From contig JASBVN010000005.1 of NCBI GenBank assembly GCA_029961045.1, positions 1-64,000 on the forward strand: a stretch of 64,000 nucleotides of DNA. Direction: 5' to 3'. This document shows positions 1 through 10,000 of the stretch, piece by piece. The DNA comes from Alicyclobacillaceae bacterium. Its GTDB lineage: Bacteria > Bacillota > Bacilli > Kyrpidiales > Kyrpidiaceae. Below the pieces are notes generated by a model. The model was given only the letters and a program-made list of their open reading frames with translations, searched no databases and was not told the DNA's origin. Position numbers and translations under genes: made by a program. Each line of letters begins with the position of its first letter. The first letter of the stretch is position 1.

Positions 1-52
<52 letters not shown>

Positions 53-106
53 AAGTAAGTCACGGAATTCCGGACCGCTCCCAGCCCTCTCAGAAATCCA
101 CTCTTT

Positions 107-136
107 ATTATATTCCAGATCCACTCGCCGCCGCAA
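107..136 (-). promoter_or_regulatory. candidate sigma-A promoter of tRNA-Thr
   Basis: On the minus strand TTGCGG (131-136) is followed after 18 bp by a perfect TATAAT (107-112). The predicted start is about 45 bp before the tRNA 5' end. The -35 is poor, so this rests mainly on the -10 and position. Confidence 0.55.
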
Positions 137-182
137 CCCCCCCGGGCTGGTTTCCGGCGGCAAGAAATAATGTACCACATCC

Positions 183-1685
183 TCAATGCCTAGGCAAGAT
201 CTTTTTCAGCATTCCCACCCAGCCAGAATGTTCTGGAATAGCAAGTCCCGCTTCTCCCAGAAAGCGGGAAGGCAACATCCTTCTTCCGTCCATCCATTTT
301 GGGACACATAATACCAACCGATTTCGCGCCCGCGTAATCGCGACATAAAGAAGCCGGCGTTCTTCCCGAAGTTCCTCCGCCGATACCGGAACGCCTACCC
401 GTCCTTCCCCCCGGCGGCCTTCCCCCGCCCGACCATACGGGATCCGCCCCTCGACCACGTTTAAAATGTAGACCGTATCGAACTCTTTGCCCTTGCTCCC
501 GTGAAAAGTGAGGAACTCCGGCAAAACCGAACCGGAGGGCGCCATCGGCAACCGGCCTCCCTCGCGCATCAGCCTCCACACAGGCGCCAGTTCCCCGTTG
601 GTCCGGGCCAAAATCGCACAGGAACGGCCGTTCATAACATCAGTCCCCGCCGATCGGATAACCCACCTCCACTGCCGGAACTCGTCGCGGAAAAGGATCA
701 CATCGGGCGGTGGACCAGGTCGCAAAGACCGCACCGGTTTGCGCATGGAGTCTTCATTGTAGGCGATCAACCGGTTTGCGCATGAAACCAAACCGTCGTG
801 AGCCCGATGATTCACCGACAAAGAAAACACCGCCGCATCCGCATCCCGACCGCAACGCTGAAAATACCCCGGTTCCGCCCCCCGGAAGCGGTAAATCGAC
901 TGATCGTCGTCACCGATCAAAAACAGCGCCGCTCCCCTCGCCAACCTTTCGATCAAGGCCGTCTGAACGCCGTTTAAATCTTGCGCTTCGTCCACCAAGA
1001 CCGCCTGCCAAGGGATGTCGATCCCGGCGGGTGACGCCAACCGCTCCAGCGTTCGGATCAAGATATCGTCAAAATCCCATAACCCCCGCCGCTCCAATTC
1101 CCGCGCGTAAGCCTCCCGCCATTCTCCCCGGTGGTCTTGCGGCTCCGAACAGCCGCCCATTTCGACGCTGCCCTTGATCCGCGCCAATTCCCTGAGAAAT
1201 TCGCCTCGCGTTACGCCCGCACCCCGCAGCAGAACGCGGTCGGCGATCTCCCGCTGTTCCGCAGGGCTCAAGATTCGCGGTACTTCTCCCGTCGTTCGGA
1301 TCCACCACCTCAACATTCTCGAGTGCAGGGTACCGATTTCCATTTCCCGGACCACCTTCGCCGGCAGCCGACCGGCCAACCGGCGCCGCAGTTCGTCCGC
1401 CGCTTGACGGGAAAAAGTGGTCACCAAGACCCGCTTCGGGTCGAGGCCAACAGCTTCCAGTAAAAAGAGCACCCGACCCGTCAGCACCGTCGTCTTCCCC
1501 GATCCGGGCCCCGCATACACCACAATCCGCCTGGCCGGACACAACACCGCGGCCCACTGCTCCTCGGTCAGGTTCCACCCTTCGGCCTCCATCCGCCTCC
1601 GCCAAACTTCCGGCGGGACCCGGCCGTCAATTCCCGGGTCCATGCCGTCGATCACCGAAGTTCCACTCTCCCGACTCCCCTTCAC
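183..1685 (-). CDS. short UvrD/PcrA-like superfamily I DNA helicase
   Basis: The 500-residue protein has the SF1 helicase motifs in order: a Q-motif region (WNLTEEQ, near 37), Walker A AGPGSGKT (58-65), motif II VDEAQD (231-236), motif III GDDDQSIYRFRGA (258-270), motif V FHGSKGKEFDTVY (near 410) and motif VI LLYVAITRARNRL (near 458). It should be an ATP-driven 3'-5' translocase or helicase. At 500 residues it is much shorter than PcrA/UvrD (about 720), chiefly through reduced 1B/2B insertions. The GTG start at 1685 overlaps the preceding small gene by 59 bp; ATG at 1643 is an alternative. It is the third gene of a probable operon with two helical proteins. The cellular role is unknown: repair, plasmid or phage defence, or conflict resolution are all possible. 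Confidence 0.85.
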   Translation of the reverse strand: MKGSRESGTSVIDGMDPGIDGRVPPEVWRRRMEAEGWNLTEEQWAAVLCPARRIVVYAGPGSGKTTVLTGRVLFLLEAVGLDPKRVLVTTFSRQAADELRRRLAGRLPAKVVREMEIGTLHSRMLRWWIRTTGEVPRILSPAEQREIADRVLLRGAGVTRGEFLRELARIKGSVEMGGCSEPQDHRGEWREAYARELERRGLWDFDDILIRTLERLASPAGIDIPWQAVLVDEAQDLNGVQTALIERLARGAALFLIGDDDQSIYRFRGAEPGYFQRCGRDADAAVFSLSVNHRAHDGLVSCANRLIAYNEDSMRKPVRSLRPGPPPDVILFRDEFRQWRWVIRSAGTDVMNGRSCAILARTNGELAPVWRLMREGGRLPMAPSGSVLPEFLTFHGSKGKEFDTVYILNVVEGRIPYGRAGEGRRGEGRVGVPVSAEELREERRLLYVAITRARNRLVLCVPKWMDGRRMLPSRFLGEAGLAIPEHSGWVGMLKKILPRH

Positions 1686-1884
1686 ACCGAGCGCTCCACC
1701 GTTCCACGAACAACTCCAACGCCCGCCTCCTCCGGCGGAGAGTTCGCGCCTGTTCTAGAAGTCGCCGAATGGCGGGCCCGTCCCCTTGTTCGAACAGAGC
1801 CCGAAACTCGGCCTCCCATTGGGATTCCCTCCGTTCCCAAAGCGCGATGACGTTTCGCAATCTCGCGAACCGCCGCTCGATCAT
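1627..1884 (-). CDS. small basic helical protein, unknown function
   Basis: This 85-residue ORF starts with ATG eight bases after a strong ribosome binding site (GGAGGAG), just downstream of the stop of the preceding gene, which argues that it is translated. The product is rich in Arg and Glu and predicted to be almost wholly helical. Its central part (RESQWEAEFRALFEQGD and following) resembles the C-terminal helical region of the protein encoded just upstream (REDQISQEALACFHRED and following), so the two may be related and could pair. The 3' end overlaps the helicase start, which suggests translational coupling. I do not recognise a family. Confidence 0.6.
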   Translation of the reverse strand: MIERRFARLRNVIALWERRESQWEAEFRALFEQGDGPAIRRLLEQARTLRRRRRALELFVERWSARCEGESGEWNFGDRRHGPGN

Positions 1885-1899
1885 CCGGCCTCTCCTCCG

Positions 1900-2670
1900 T
1901 CACGGCGCAGTAGCGACCGCTTCACTGGATTCACCTTCCCGGGAATGGGCACACTCCTCCAACTTCGCAATCCAGTGCACCACGATCCGCCTTTCCCCCA
2001 TCAGCCGTTCGATCCCTGCGAGATCTTCCCTGTGAAAGCACGCCAGAGCCTCTTGCGAAATCTGGTCCTCCCGTTGGCGCAAACGGGCCAACTGTTCTTG
2101 AATCAACCGAATGGTTTCCTGCACCAATTGCTCCGTCGCCGACGCCGCCACCGCCGTCGCCTCCCCTTCCGGTCGATCATTGTCGCTCGTCCGATCCTCC
2201 GGTTTTCGATCTTCCGCCGCCAAATCCCCTTCCCCGGGTACGGCCCGATCCGTTAGAACCCATTCTCCGTTTTCAAGGCGGGCAAACCGCCAATCCCCGT
2301 CCAAATCGACCCTCGACATCAATTCCCCGCGGCTCCGGTGGGTGGCCGTTTGGAGATGACGGAGAATATCTCCCAGCTTCACCGGCTGATTTCCCGCCGC
2401 CATGTAAGCGTACGCCAGATCGTTCAATTCCGATCCGGCCGCTCGATTCAGCGTCCAGCCGTCTTCCGTCCGGAGGAACGCCCCCGAACCGCTGGTCAAG
2501 GCGTGCTCTAGACGCTGGCGGAGCTCCTCATCGGTCAAATCGCTCCTCCCCATCTCCCGCACCGCATGGAGGAGTTCATCGAGGGTCATCGCCCGCCGGG
2601 CCTCAAACAGTGCCCGCTTCAAACCTCCCTCAATACTGTACCGAATCGGGCGGGTCGCCGTTTCCGCCAT
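1900..2670 (-). CDS. protein with two winged-helix-like repeats and a coiled-coil tail
   Basis: 256 residues if started at ATG 2670, preceded by AAGGGGG; a longer frame to 2715 has no better site. Two modules of similar layout are visible: roughly residues 20-75 (MTLDELLHAV ... FLRTEDGWTL) and 95-150 (VKLGDILRHL ... FARLENGEWVLTD). Each has the helix-helix-beta-hairpin look of HARE-HTH domains such as in the RNA polymerase delta subunit. An acidic linker follows, then a helical C-terminus (about 180-250) that resembles the small protein encoded next. DNA or polymerase binding is an inference from fold resemblance only. It is first gene of the helicase cluster. Confidence 0.6.
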   Translation of the reverse strand: MAETATRPIRYSIEGGLKRALFEARRAMTLDELLHAVREMGRSDLTDEELRQRLEHALTSGSGAFLRTEDGWTLNRAAGSELNDLAYAYMAAGNQPVKLGDILRHLQTATHRSRGELMSRVDLDGDWRFARLENGEWVLTDRAVPGEGDLAAEDRKPEDRTSDNDRPEGEATAVAASATEQLVQETIRLIQEQLARLRQREDQISQEALACFHREDLAGIERLMGERRIVVHWIAKLEECAHSREGESSEAVATAP

Positions 2671-2757
2671 CGGTCTTACCCCCTTCTTCCCGTTGGCTAG
2701 TAGTTTCGACACCAATCGTCAAAATCCTGTTTTCCCCACGGCCCGGCTCTGCGGTTC

Positions 2758-2787
2758 TTGCATTTTCCCCGGTAACTCGTGTACAAC
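2758..2787 (+). promoter_or_regulatory. candidate promoter of the metallophosphoesterase gene
   Basis: TTGCAT (2758-2763), an 18-bp spacer and TACAAC (2782-2787) lie about 45 bp before the start codon. The match is moderate (4/6 in each box). The 160-bp gap also holds the divergent start of the helicase cluster, where the minus strand shows a TTGACG but no convincing -10. Confidence 0.45.
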
Positions 2788-2833
2788 TAGAGCGAACCGC
2801 AAACGTTGGATATCCCGGAGGGGGACCGCGTCG

Positions 2834-3562
2834 ATGAAAATCTTCGCCATTGCTGATCTTCATCTGTCGTTCAGCACGCATAAACCCATGTCGGTCTTCG
2901 GGGAACCGTGGGAAGACCATCCCCACCGGGTGGAAATCGAGTGGCGCAATCGGGTGCGGGACGGCGATTGGGTGCTGATCCCGGGAGACATCAGCTGGGG
3001 AATGCGTTTGGAAGAAGCCATTGCCGATCTGGAATGGATCGCCCGCCTACCGGGCCGAAAGGTGCTCCTGCGAGGAAACCACGATTACTGGTGGCCGGGC
3101 ATCACCCGTCTCCGCCGCTCCCTCCCTCCCGGACTGTACGCCCTCCAGAACGACAGCATGGATCTGGGAGAGGGCATCGCCCTGTGCGGCACCCGGGGGT
3201 GGATTTGCCCGGGCAGCCGGGACTTCACCGAACATGACGAGCGGATCTATCTGCGGGAAGTGCACCGTCTCGAACTTTCTTTACAATCCTCCTCTGGAGC
3301 TTCCCAGAGGTGGGTGATGATGCACTACCCCCCGGTTAACGAATATCACGAACGAAACGAAATGATCGATCTCATGGAACGGTACGGCGTGACCCGGTGC
3401 ATCTACGGCCATTTGCACGGCAACGGACACCGCCACGCCTTGCTCGGCACCCGATTTGGCATCCGATTTCACCTGGTCTCCTGCGACTACCTTCGCGGAC
3501 GGCCGGAACAACTTTGGCCAGAAGAGGAACGGGACCGGAGGCAGCCGGACGGGAACCCATAA
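2834..3562 (+). CDS. calcineurin-like metallophosphoesterase (COG1768 type)
   Basis: 242 residues from ATG 2834, which follows a CGGAGGGGG ribosome binding site; an upstream in-frame extension is not needed. The metal-binding motifs of the family are complete: DLHL (near 8-11), GDISWG (near 57), RGNHDYWW (near 85), then MMHYPP (near 162) and YGHLHGNGH (near 192). The family are dinuclear-metal phosphohydrolases; COG1768 members are predicted phosphatases of unknown substrate. It is monocistronic, with a promoter upstream and a bidirectional terminator just after. Confidence 0.9.
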   Translation: MKIFAIADLHLSFSTHKPMSVFGEPWEDHPHRVEIEWRNRVRDGDWVLIPGDISWGMRLEEAIADLEWIARLPGRKVLLRGNHDYWWPGITRLRRSLPPGLYALQNDSMDLGEGIALCGTRGWICPGSRDFTEHDERIYLREVHRLELSLQSSSGASQRWVMMHYPPVNEYHERNEMIDLMERYGVTRCIYGHLHGNGHRHALLGTRFGIRFHLVSCDYLRGRPEQLWPEEERDRRQPDGNP

Positions 3563-3575
3563 AACATCGATTATG

Positions 3576-3606
3576 GAAAAAGACGCCTTTTTAGGCGCCT
3601 TTTTTT
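3576..3606. terminator. bidirectional intrinsic terminator
   Basis: AAAAAGACGCCTTTTT is followed by AGGCGCCTTTTTTT, forming a short GC stem with a T-tract on the plus strand and an A-tract that becomes a T-tract on the minus strand. It sits between the convergent phosphoesterase and folE genes. Confidence 0.8.
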
Positions 3607-3663
3607 AATTTCAATTTACGGTGTGCTGCCACCGAAACGCTGTACCGGTGGACCCGCTCCTCC

Positions 3664-4263
3664 TCACCGGTTCAAAATGAGTCGGAACGCCTCTTCGCGA
3701 AGCTTGCCGTCCTCGAGAAACACGCCCCGGACGGCGCTGGTCACCGTTTGGCTCCCCGGCTTGTTCACGCCCCGCATGGTCATGCACATGTGTTCCGCTT
3801 CCAGCACCACCACGGCCCCCCGGGCCTCTAGCTTGTCCATAATGACGTCGGCCACCGTCGAGGTGATCCGCTCTTGCAATTGCGGCCTCCGGGAGACCGT
3901 TTCTACCAGCCGCGCCAATTTGCTCAACCCTGTCACTTTGCCCCCACGGGGTAAATACGCGACATGGGCCTTTCCAAAAAAGGGAACGAGATGATGTTCG
4001 CACATGGAAAAGAACGAGATATCGCGAACCAGCACCAGTTCCTCGTGGTCGATGCTGAACACGGCATTGAGTTCGCTGGCGGGATCCCGATGCAGACCGC
4101 AAAAAATCTCCTGGTACATGCGGGCGACGCGGGCGGGGGTATCGCGCAACCCCTCCCGGTTCGGATCCTCCCCGATCGCCTCGAGAATCATCCGAACGGC
4201 CGCCTGAATCTTGTCGAGATCAAACTCCACTGTGCAGTCACTTCCCTTCTCTATTCCCCCCAT
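3664..4263 (-). CDS. folE: GTP cyclohydrolase I
   Basis: Converts GTP to 7,8-dihydroneopterin triphosphate, the first step of tetrahydrofolate synthesis. The protein contains the family signatures [21 protein letters not shown], the zinc and active-site segment [20 protein letters not shown], and [11 protein letters not shown] with the second cysteine ligand, and closely follows Bacillus FolE along its length. The ATG at 4263 gives 199 residues but has little ribosome binding site; a GTG at 4230 (GGGAAG ten bases upstream) gives 188 residues and aligns better with the usual N-terminus. It has its own promoter and is monocistronic here. Confidence 0.96.
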   Translation of the reverse strand: MGGIEKGSDCTVEFDLDKIQAAVRMILEAIGEDPNREGLRDTPARVARMYQEIFCGLHRDPASELNAVFSIDHEELVLVRDISFFSMCEHHLVPFFGKAHVAYLPRGGKVTGLSKLARLVETVSRRPQLQERITSTVADVIMDKLEARGAVVVLEAEHMCMTMRGVNKPGSQTVTSAVRGVFLEDGKLREEAFRLILNR

Positions 4264-4286
4264 TTCGGCGGCACCAGATAGTGAAC

Positions 4287-4315
4287 ACTATAACATAAGA
4301 AAAGGACAATTCCAA
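4287..4315 (-). promoter_or_regulatory. candidate sigma-A promoter of folE
   Basis: Minus-strand TTGGAA (4310-4315), a 17-bp spacer and TATAGT (4287-4292). The predicted start near 4280 leaves only about 17 bases before ATG 4263 but 50 before GTG 4230, which slightly favours the GTG start of folE. Confidence 0.6.
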
Positions 4316-4335
4316 GGCGCGGGGATGCGGAGGGA

Positions 4336-6783
4336 TCACCGCCCGCCTGCTCCGGGCGGGCTGCCCTGGCCGGTCGAAGGATTGGTCTCTTCTTCAGGTG
4401 TCTGTAGAGCCGGGGGCGGTACCGGTGTCGGTGTAGGCTTGCGTTCCTGGTCGCGATTCGAATTGCCCCCTTCCCGGTTCCGGTCCTCGTTCGGTTTACG
4501 CTTGTCCTCGCCCGGTTTTTCAGGCGGAGTGGAGCCTGTGGTCTGGCCGACCGATACTTCTACCACGTTCGATCGACTGATCTCCACCCCGTTGGCGTCC
4601 ACCGCTGCGACGACATAGCTGTACCGCTTCCCGGGAGCCACGGAGGGGTCCGACCAGGGAGGCCGAGTCACCGTCGACATCAGCACAAAGGACTCCGCTC
4701 CGGCACCCGCTTGATCCGAACGGTAGATGCGATAGGTCACATCGCCGTCCAAGGGTGTCCACCGCAGATCGACCCGCTTGCCGTCGGCGGACACCGCGGC
4801 CGCCAGATCGTCGATGACCCGATGCTCCTTCGGTTGATCTTCCTCCGGCGGCGGCACATTGATTCGACCGAAATCAAAGCGGCTCGGTTTTGTGTTTTTC
4901 AACGCCGCCGACATCATGTTCTGGAACACCGCGGCCGCTTTGCCGCTGCCGTATTCGCCCTGCTGGTTTTTGTTGAGCGGAATATAGTTGAAGCCCTCCG
5001 GCGGGCCGAGCCACACCGCCCCCACGTATTCCGGCGTGTAACCGACAAACCACAAATCGGTGTTCATGCCGGGAATCGGATCGTATTCCTGGGTTCCGGT
5101 TTTCCCGGCGACATCCCGCCCCGGAATTCGCGCCGCCGTGCCGAGCCCCCGCTCTACGACGCTTTTCAGGAGATCCGTCATAATCTGCGCCGTTTCCGGC
5201 CGCATGACCTGGACCGGAGCATAATCCGGCTGAATCAGCGTCCGGCCGTTTCCGTCGACGATTTTGGTGATGGCGTGGGCCTTTACCAACTGGCCGCCGT
5301 TGTCGAAGGCGCTGTAGGCCTGTGCCATCAGAAGGGGCGACGCGCCCTTCGACGTCGCGCCCAAGGCCACCGCCAAATGGGAGTAATCTTCCTCCGTGAC
5401 GGGTAACCCCAGCCTCTTCGCGAAATCGAGGCCGGTTTTCACCCCGATCTCGTTCAACAGCCACACCGCCGGCGCGTTGAGCGACTGCTCTAGCGCATAC
5501 CGCAAGGTGACCGTCCCCTGATAGCGATTGTTCCAGTTGTGGGGTTCATAGGCCCCGGCTCCCTCTCCGTATTTGCGCAAACGATCCTCCAATAGGGAGT
5601 TCGGCCCGTACCGCCCCGTCTCGATCGCCGGTCCGTACACGACCAGCGGTTTGATCGTCGAGCCGGGGCTCTGACCGTGTCCTCCGTTGGCCACGAAGTT
5701 GTTCATGGTGGCATAATTGAAGCCCCGGAAGGTCTTGTACTCCATCCCGCCGATCAGTCCGGCGATGCCCCCCGTCTTCGGATCCAACACCACGGCGGCG
5801 CTCCGCGGCAGTTTTCCGTTGGGCAACGCAAAAAGAGACGTTTTGCGAAACGTGTCCTGCATCGCCTCCTGCACCGTCGGATCCAAAGTCGTGTAAATCC
5901 GGTAGCCGCCCCGCATGATCTCATCGGCGCTGATGCCGAGATTTTCCGCTTCTTCTAAGACATAATCCAAGTACCAAGGGTACTTGTTGGCGTCGTCCGC
6001 CGGCAGACCGTTCTTCGGGGGAGTGGTGGGAACCGGTTGCGCTTTGGCTTTCTCCATCTGCTCCTGATCGATATACCCATATTTATACATGTTTTCCAAA
6101 ACAATGTCCCGCCGCTGTTTTGCCGCATCGGGATTGACAAAGGGATTGTAGTAGGATGGGGCTTGCGGGAGTCCCGCGATAAGGGCGCATTTCGCCAAAT
6201 CCCCGATCGGATCTTTTTGGCCGTTCAAGTCCTTGACCGAGACCCCGAAATACTGCCGGGCCGCCATTTCCACCCCGTATGCCTGGCCGCCGAAGTAAAT
6301 CTTATTGAGATACATTTCGAGGATTTCATCTTTACTGTAATGACGTTCCAATTGGGCCGCCAAGATGATCTCCTGGATTTTGCGGCTGATCGTTTTATCA
6401 TTGCTCAAGAAGACCCACCGGGCCAATTGCTGGGTGATGGTGCTGCCCCCTTCCACCTTCCCGCCGCTGATCACGTCCCGCACCAAAGCCCGCATCATCC
6501 CCCGGAGGTCGATTCCGGAATGTTGGTAAAACCGGTTGTCCTCCGTGGCGATCACCGCATTCCGCAAATTCATCGGAATATCTTTCAACGGGACGGGAAT
6601 CGAACGGCTGGGGCGCAATGTAATGGCCGGCTGGCCGTATTTATCGTAAAGGATCGTGTCCTGGGCCGGATCGAGTTTGCTGGCGTCAAACGCCGGAATC
6701 GTCAAGGTGCACCCCACGGCAGCAAATACAAATGCCGTCAAAAAAAGGAGCAGCAAAATATATGCCTTCAACCGTTTTCCCAT
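4336..6783 (-). CDS. class A penicillin-binding protein (PBP1A-like)
   Basis: Bifunctional peptidoglycan glycosyltransferase and DD-transpeptidase, membrane-anchored. From ATG 6783, after an AGGAGAGGTGG site, it is 815 residues. A transmembrane anchor (about 7-24) is followed by the GT51 domain with catalytic ATEDNRFY (Glu81) and EGGSTITQQLAR (111-122). The transpeptidase has SPGSTIKP (Ser375, Lys378), SLN (434-436) and KTGT (561-564). A fibronectin-III-like module (near 690-770) and a charged low-complexity tail rich in Pro, Lys, Glu and Arg end the protein. It stands alone between folE and glutamate synthase. An open frame upstream to 7041 is not needed for the protein. Confidence 0.93.
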   Translation of the reverse strand: MGKRLKAYILLLLFLTAFVFAAVGCTLTIPAFDASKLDPAQDTILYDKYGQPAITLRPSRSIPVPLKDIPMNLRNAVIATEDNRFYQHSGIDLRGMMRALVRDVISGGKVEGGSTITQQLARWVFLSNDKTISRKIQEIILAAQLERHYSKDEILEMYLNKIYFGGQAYGVEMAARQYFGVSVKDLNGQKDPIGDLAKCALIAGLPQAPSYYNPFVNPDAAKQRRDIVLENMYKYGYIDQEQMEKAKAQPVPTTPPKNGLPADDANKYPWYLDYVLEEAENLGISADEIMRGGYRIYTTLDPTVQEAMQDTFRKTSLFALPNGKLPRSAAVVLDPKTGGIAGLIGGMEYKTFRGFNYATMNNFVANGGHGQSPGSTIKPLVVYGPAIETGRYGPNSLLEDRLRKYGEGAGAYEPHNWNNRYQGTVTLRYALEQSLNAPAVWLLNEIGVKTGLDFAKRLGLPVTEEDYSHLAVALGATSKGASPLLMAQAYSAFDNGGQLVKAHAITKIVDGNGRTLIQPDYAPVQVMRPETAQIMTDLLKSVVERGLGTAARIPGRDVAGKTGTQEYDPIPGMNTDLWFVGYTPEYVGAVWLGPPEGFNYIPLNKNQQGEYGSGKAAAVFQNMMSAALKNTKPSRFDFGRINVPPPEEDQPKEHRVIDDLAAAVSADGKRVDLRWTPLDGDVTYRIYRSDQAGAGAESFVLMSTVTRPPWSDPSVAPGKRYSYVVAAVDANGVEISRSNVVEVSVGQTTGSTPPEKPGEDKRKPNEDRNREGGNSNRDQERKPTPTPVPPPALQTPEEETNPSTGQGSPPGAGGR

Positions 6784-6961
6784 CCACCGACCACCTCTCC
6801 TGCATTCTACTTGACCGGAGAACGAATGGCGAACAGGCGGCATTCCCCTGCGCCGCCTTCCGCCGTCGCAGGAGGTCCTAGGCTTTCCCTCATCGGTTCG
6901 GAAGGGCGATTTTTCGCGATACCGGCCGAAGATTTCCGAAATCGGCCGATTCTGCGCCGGT

Positions 6962-6999
6962 CCAAGAAAAACCCCCAAGGATCCTCTGTCCTTGGGGGT
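6962..6999 (-). terminator. intrinsic terminator of glutamate synthase
   Basis: A perfect 11-bp stem, ACCCCCAAGGA (6971-6981) with TCCTTGGGGGT (6989-6999), is followed on the minus strand by TTTTCTT. The rest of the 244-bp gap up to the PBP start shows only a weak TAGAAT-like -10 near 6808. Confidence 0.9.
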
Positions 7000-7027
7000 G
7001 GAACCGGAGTCCGGCGGCCACCGCGCC

Positions 7028-10000
7028 TCACTCCGTCGCAATATCCTGATCGGTCTGCTGACTGGTCGGTTTCACCATGACGAAATGATTCTCGGGATGG
7101 TCGAGCAACCGCCGCACCGCGTCGGCCTCTTCGTGCTGCTTGGTGCGGACCAACTCGCGGAGGTACAGGTGGAGCAGTTCCTCCACGTCTCGCTTCCCGT
7201 GGGGATCCAAGGGCTGCAGCGATACCTTGGCCCCCTTCGCAATGCGCCGCTGCAGCGCCTCGACAGTCAGCCCCATCTCCGGTTGAACCCGCAAATACAC
7301 CACGCCGCCGGTCATGCCGGAACAGATCCAGGGCCCGGGATCTCCCAGCACCAGGGCCCGGCCGTTGGTCATGTATTCAAAGGCGAATCCCTTGATGTTG
7401 GCCCGTGCCCCGATCAATCCCAGGGAATCGTCCACCGGCTCTTTCAGCATGCCGCCGATGATGACGTCGGCGCCGGACAACCGGATGCCCGCCCGCGAGT
7501 CGGCGTCTCCCTGGACGATGAACAGCCCCCGTTGCGCTCCGTAGGCCAAGCCCTTGCCCACAGAGCCGTCCAGTCGCTCTCCGCGCCGGTTGACGCCCTT
7601 CATCACGACGATTTTCCCGCCGAGGGAGCCCTTGCCGACCCCGTCCTGGGCACCGCCCTCCACTCGAATATGAACGCCGGCGGCATTGTACGCACCGAGG
7701 CCGTTCCCGGTGATGGATCCTTTGTTGAAATGGAGGTTCGCCTTCCGGAACCCTTTGAATTCGCCCCGCAGCCTGCCTCTGGTGACCGAGCCCGCCAAAA
7801 AACTGCCCAGTACCCGATCGTGAGCGGTGACCTGTTCGGCCTGTTGGGCCACCGTCTCGCTGCCGGCCGCCACTTCCAGAACCGTTTGGGCCGCAATCCG
7901 CTCGGTGAGGGAATTGGCGCCGACGCTGCTCATCCGAACCTTCGGCGCCCCACGCAGTCCCGCGTTCCAAGCGCTGAGGACCACCGGGGTCAACAGTTCC
8001 CGGACATCCAGCCGGTCGAGTTCGCGGGTCTGCTCCAGCAGGTCGGTGCGGCCGACCAAATCTTGGGTCCTCTTCACCCCCAGCTTGGCCGTCCACTCCT
8101 GCAACTCGCGCCCCATGCTCCGGAAGAACCGCACCAGGTTGGCCACCGCCGCGTCAAATTCCCGGGGGACGAACATCTTGAGGCCCTTTTCCTTGGCTTC
8201 CTCGATGGATTCGATCTGGGTGGCAATTCCGACGTGACACGTGTCCTTATGACAAGCCCGGCAACTGGTGCACCCGACAGCCACCATGGCCATCGTCGCA
8301 TATCCGCACCGGTTTGCACCCAAAAGGATCATTTTCAAGGCGTCGAGGCCCGTCTTCAGGCCGCCGTCACACCAAATTTCGACCTGATCCCTCAATCCCG
8401 CTTCCACCAGGGCCACGTGGGCCAGCCGTACGCCGATTTCCGCAGGAAGCCCGACATGTTTCAAAGCGTGGGCCCTCGCCGCACCGGTCCCGCCGTCGTA
8501 GCCGCTCAGGGTGATGATGTCCGCGCCCGCCTTGGCAATACCCACCGCAATGGTTCCGATATTCGGCACGACCGGCACCTTCACGGACACACGAGCATTG
8601 GGATTGGCGGTCTTCAATTCGTCGATCATCTGGGCCAAATCTTCAATGGAATAAATGTCGTGGTTGTTCGACGGCGAAATCAAGTCGATGCCCGGCTGCG
8701 CGTTTCGGGCGGCCGCCACCTTCGGCGAAACTTTCGAACCGGGCAGATGCCCGCCTTCCCCGGGCTTCGCGCCCTGGCCGATCTTGATCTCCAGGAGATT
8801 CGCCGCATTGCAAAGTTCAATGTTCACCCCGAACCGGCCGGAAGCGATCTGAAGACCGCGATGCTTCGGATACTTGCCGATCATGTCTTTGATTTCTCCG
8901 CCTTCCCCGTTCATCGCGATCATGTCCAACTGCTTGGCCGCTTCCGCGTAGGCCCGGTACGCCACCTCATTTTGCGAGCCGAAGGACATGGACGAAATCA
9001 GGAACGGGAGACTGTGCTCGCCGACGGAGACGTCGACTTCCTCCGGCGCGACCTGGCTGTCTTTCTGTTCCTTCACGTCCATGACGTGCCGGAGGGAGAT
9101 CGGATTCGTCCGTTCCATTTCCTGCAATTTTTCCGTGAACTGCTGGTACGGCTTCACGCCTTGAGCAGCATCTCCGGCCGCCTTCCAAATCCGCGGATAG
9201 TAATTGTACTGGCGAACCGGACGAGCCGGCGCTTCGCCGGCGGCAACGGCATACCGCTCCCGGGCGTCCTGTTCCAATTCGGCCCACCCGAGCCCAGCCC
9301 GTTCGGAGCCGCAGAAGTTAGGCGTCTCCAACACGGGAATCAGTTCCGGCTTCAAACCGATGGATGAAAACAGGCGATCATAGCCCCGCAGCTCGTGGAT
9401 GCCAAGGGTAGAAATCACCTTTTCCATGCCCTTTTGCAAGGCGGTGTACAGGTTGCCCACCGCAGCCGCAGGATCCCCCGGAGCCAATTCCCACATCAAA
9501 TAGGGGTTCACAGCGTCCGCTCCCAGGCCAATGGCCGTCACAATGTCGTGCAGGTTGCGGATCGCCCCGGACCGCAGGACCAGGCTCACCCGACGGCGGA
9601 GATTGTCCGCCTCCGCCGCCACCGGATGCCGTTTCAAAGCGAGGTGAACGGCCGAAACGATCAAATGCGGATCCAGCCACTGGCGGCCGTCCCGGAAAGC
9701 CCGTTCGTCGTCGATGACCAATAAATGCGCACCGGCCACCACCGCTTCCACCGCTTCCCGGCTCAACCGCTGCACCGCATCCCGCAACGATTCCTCCGCG
9801 CCGAACGTCGCATCGAGGGTGTATACCGCATAAGTGGACACGTCGAATTCCTTCAACAAATCCTCGAACAGATAGGTCCCCAGGCGGTGGGCCAAAGCGC
9901 GGTAGGCGTCTGCGGACAACACGGTCTTGGTGCGATGGCCTCCCAGCAACAAGGGCGTCTGCAATTCCACGCGCCGGGACGCCGCGCTCCGGTTTCGGCG

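Noticed and set aside
2671..2720. TGTCGAA match to a Spo0A box before the helicase cluster
   Set aside because: A single short match without a good promoter next to it; likely chance.
6992..9367. Very long plus-strand open frame (791 codons) opposite glutamate synthase
   Set aside because: It lies fully antisense to a well-conserved enzyme, has no family likeness and arises from high-GC third positions. The same holds for the long plus-strand frame at 56323-58254 opposite ftsZ/ftsA.
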